From positions 1 through 7,037 of the forward strand of contig JAITXQ010000079.1 of the NCBI GenBank assembly GCA_031284675.1: a DNA stretch of 7,037 nt, written 5' to 3'. The notes below the pieces were generated by a model that saw nothing but the letters and a program-made list of their open reading frames with translations, had not been told where the DNA came from and ran no database searches. The first letter of the stretch is position 1. Each line of letters starts with the position of its first letter. The position numbers and the translations under genes were made by a program. Positions 6,271-7,037 of the stretch are shown here, piece after piece. The stretch comes from Rickettsiales bacterium. Its GTDB lineage: Bacteria > Pseudomonadota > Alphaproteobacteria > Rickettsiales > Anaplasmataceae.

Positions 6271-6394
6271 GTTGGCGTCTTATATTTAATTTTTTGCACT
6301 ATGTGCACTGTATGTCTTTACAAAACTTCTAGGTTTTTACCTATATAAGCTGAAACGCGCTTATAAAGCGTTTAAGACAGTAGAGAACGCCAAT
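6271..6394. repeat. possible dispersed palindromic (MITE-like) element
   Basis: The segment is bounded by the inverted arms TTGGCG (6272-6277) and CGCCAA (6388-6393), is about 124 bp long and is packed with internal hairpins. It resembles intergenic repeats I associate with Wolbachia genomes, but copy number cannot be tested in one window. No clear target-site duplication is seen. It overlaps the candidate RNA and the two readings are not exclusive. Confidence 0.4.
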
Positions 6395-6452
6395 TTGAAG
6401 GATTAGAGAGTGAACAATTATCTACACGGGGTTTCTTTGCCTTTTTTAAAAT

Positions 6453-6485
6453 TTAGTTAAAAATTTAACCAATTTTCATTTTTTT
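6453..6485 (+). terminator. candidate AT-rich terminator
   Basis: TTAGTTAAA (6453-6461) pairs with TTTAACCAA (6464-6472) with one A/C mismatch, and a T-rich tract (TTTTCATTTTTTT, 6473-6485) follows. The stem is AT-rich, so its strength is doubtful, but position and T tract suit the 3' end of a transcript from the 6183 promoter. Confidence 0.4.
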
Positions 6486-6495
6486 GAGTAAGAGT

Positions 6496-6544
6496 ATGCT
6501 GAAACTGGGTCTTTTTTTTCCTTATATGTTGAAATTAAGTCTTT
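6496..6544 (+). repeat. diverged 30-bp direct tandem repeat
   Basis: Bases 6496-6514 and 6526-6544 match at 15 of 19 positions with a 30-bp period (ATGCTGAAACTGGGTCTTT and ATGTTGAAATTAAGTCTTT). All four differences are transitions. Both units begin with ATG and share one frame, so a tiny frame starting at 6496 would read MLKLGLFFPY then MLKLSLYKCY before a stop at 6568-6570. No good ribosome binding site precedes it, so a peptide is doubtful. Confidence 0.4.
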
Positions 6545-6709
6545 ATAAGTGTTACAAAGCAGCAATATAAAGATGTACAGAGAAGAGGAACCGTTTTTTC
6601 CTTGTCTTGGATGACACAAGAGGGAGGCACTGGAATGATAGGAGAAGGAGCTCTCCTGGTAGACTCAAATCACAATGTTTGTACGGTTATGTCAGTGGAT
6701 GAAGCTTAA
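6539..6709 (+). other. orphan open frame without start, possible gene remnant
   Basis: This frame is open for 56 codons between TAA at 6536-6538 and TAA at 6707-6709. No ATG occurs until codon 25 (6611), which has no strong ribosome binding site directly before it. The predicted residues look protein-like (for example GGTGMIGEGALLVDSNHN) and end in TVMSVDEA. I do not recognise a family. The segment also contains repeat-like scraps (CTTGGATGACAC, CACTGGAATGA), so it may be only repeat DNA. An AAAAAGT/ACTTTTT hairpin lies 3 bp after the stop. Confidence 0.25.
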
Positions 6710-6837
6710 CATAAAAAGTTTGACTTTTTGGGATTTTCAGTTACACTCAGGTATAGTTTGCTATTAGTAAGGGATAGTTGCAGATCAGTAGCTTGACCGT
6801 ATGAACATCGTAATATGTAAACAATGTCATTCCAGTG
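6628..6837. repeat. 11-bp perfect inverted repeat pair
   Basis: CACTGGAATGA (6628-6638) has its exact reverse complement TCATTCCAGTG at 6827-6837, 188 bp away. The pair encloses the end of the orphan frame and the hairpin at 6713-6729. It could be the ends of a small decayed element or two scattered copies of one repeat in opposite orientation. Confidence 0.45.
6713..6729. terminator. perfect A/T hairpin after the orphan frame
   Basis: AAAAAGT (6713-6719) and ACTTTTT (6723-6729) form a 7-bp stem with a 3-nt loop. It lies 3 bp after the stop of the orphan frame. With only one G-C pair it could be a weak terminator in either direction, using its own T run, or just AT-rich DNA. Confidence 0.3.
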
Positions 6838-6845
6838 TGTAAACA
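6816..6845 (+). repeat. TGTAAACA direct repeat, 22-bp period
   Basis: The octamer TGTAAACA occurs at 6816-6823 and 6838-6845, so the two copies start 22 bp apart, about two helical turns. The pair lies about 150 bp upstream of the gene at 6988. Phased octamers can be a regulator site, but chance is plausible in AT-rich DNA. Confidence 0.3.
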
Positions 6846-6929
6846 GGAAAAAAGGGCATAGTGTCGGGGCACTTGGATAGGGACTGACATCATTATAGAG
6901 TGAACCAGCGTCATTGTCATCCATAAGTG

Positions 6930-6956
6930 TTGAAAGTGGTAGTAAAAGGATATAAA
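6930..6956 (+). promoter_or_regulatory. weak candidate promoter for the gene at 6988
   Basis: TTGAAA (6930-6935) and TATAAA (6951-6956) are each close to the sigma70 boxes but are separated by 15 bp, shorter than ideal. They lie 31 bp upstream of the start codon, a sensible place for the promoter. Confidence 0.3.
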
Positions 6957-6987
6957 GAGCTATTATTACAGAAAAATGGAGGTAATA

Positions 6988-7037
6988 ATGGATCAAATAG
7001 AAGGAATACTAAAATTAATTAAAGATGATGATCTGGA
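6988..7037 (+). CDS. N-terminus of a protein, possibly ankyrin-repeat (partial)
   Basis: An ATG at 6988 follows a perfect GGAGG (6978-6982) with a 5-nt spacer, the best plus-strand ribosome binding site in the window. The frame stays open to the right edge: MDQIEGILKLIKDDDL plus a partial codon. Only 16 residues are visible. The pattern I-L-K-L-I-K-D-D-D-L resembles the start of bacterial ankyrin-repeat proteins, in which a helix of the form LLKAIKDGDLE leads into the first repeat, and such proteins are numerous in Wolbachia. That is a family guess; the existence of the gene is much better supported than its identity. Its 5' flank is the repeat-rich region described above. Confidence 0.7.
   Translation, partial: MDQIEGILKLIKDDDL

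Larger units (their letters stand above)
6218..6485 (+). ncRNA. candidate structured non-coding RNA
   Basis: The stretch from the predicted start to the T tract near 6485 has several perfect inverted repeats. The outer stem joins TTGGCGTCTTA (6272-6282) to TAAGA (6373-6377) and CGCCAA (6388-6393), with a 10-nt bulge on the 3' side. Inside are TGCAC/GTGCA (6295-6299/6303-6307), TAGGT/ACCTA (6330-6334/6339-6343) and TATAAGC/GCTTATA (6344-6350/6359-6365). No frame codes for a convincing protein. I do not recognise tmRNA, RNase P RNA, SRP RNA or a known riboswitch. An alternative is a palindromic dispersed element with no RNA role, or a long leader for the gene at 6988. Confidence 0.4.
6161..6987. 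other. 827-bp region without a recognisable intact gene, rich in repeats
   Basis: Stop codons break most frames. The region divides into a promoter plus inverted-repeat cluster (6183-6485), a tandem-repeat and orphan-frame segment (6496-6709), and a segment with scattered palindromes leading to the ribosome binding site of the next gene (6710-6987). Scraps such as CACTGGAATGA, CTTGGATGACAC and GTCATTCCAGTG resemble the degenerate intergenic repeats that are abundant in Wolbachia; this is recognition by eye. No tRNA or rRNA was recognised. Confidence 0.6.

Noticed and set aside
6161..6987. CRISPR array or tRNA gene in the long intergenic region
   Set aside because: The repeats are too few, differ in type and are not regularly spaced with unique spacers; no cloverleaf or T-loop sequence was seen.
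6706..6996. 96-codon minus-strand open frame with a hydrophobic N-terminus
   Set aside because: It starts inside the next gene and runs antisense through that gene's ribosome binding site and candidate promoter. It has no Shine-Dalgarno of its own and covers repeat-like scraps; no family was recognised.

Overview
The window looks like a piece of a Wolbachia-type genome (Anaplasmataceae, Rickettsiales). The DNA is strongly AT-rich, and housekeeping genes stand alone or in short operons with irregular intergenic regions. The proteins have a Rickettsiales character: a RibD, a short alphaproteobacterial dGTPase, an A-type Fe-S carrier with an acidic insert, LolD and a NifS/IscS-type cysteine desulfurase. 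The long gap at the right holds degenerate repeats of the kind common between Wolbachia genes. The genus assignment rests on recognition and was not checked by a search.

Layout. At 1-339 there is possibly the first few codons of a minus-strand gene (29 to the left edge). A reading frame without a start codon follows (103-339, plus); it resembles the C-terminal end of a phage tail-type or coiled-coil protein and is followed by a hairpin-plus-T-tract terminator. At 403-2684 the minus strand carries a two-gene operon, dgt then ribD, overlapping by one base. A short divergent promoter region (2685-2731) separates it from the plus-strand pair Fe-S carrier (2732-3166) and lolD (3215-3889). Tail to tail with lolD lies a minus-strand pair: an alpha/beta hydrolase (4140-4838) and downstream of it a 57-residue putative lipoprotein (3914-4087). 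A 155-bp divergent intergenic region leads to a plus-strand cysteine desulfurase (4994-6160).

The last 827 bp before the right-hand gene (6161-6987) are the least ordinary part. They contain a strong sigma70-like promoter (TTGACA, 17 bp, TATCAT) and a dense set of inverted repeats that could fold into a structured RNA, including a possible pseudoknot. A candidate terminator follows, then a diverged 30-bp tandem repeat, a start-less open frame, and scattered inverted and direct repeats. At 6988 a gene begins behind a perfect GGAGG ribosome binding site and runs off the window; its first residues resemble the start of an ankyrin-repeat protein.

Functional links. The cysteine desulfurase supplies sulfur and the A-type carrier delivers finished clusters, so two steps of Fe-S biogenesis sit in this window without the rest of an isc or suf operon. 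LolD powers release of lipoproteins from the inner membrane, and a small lipoprotein gene lies next to it. RibD supplies riboflavin precursors and Dgt adjusts dNTP pools. No complete, clearly new multi-gene system is visible. The best candidates for something undescribed are the structured element at 6183-6485 and the small lipoprotein.
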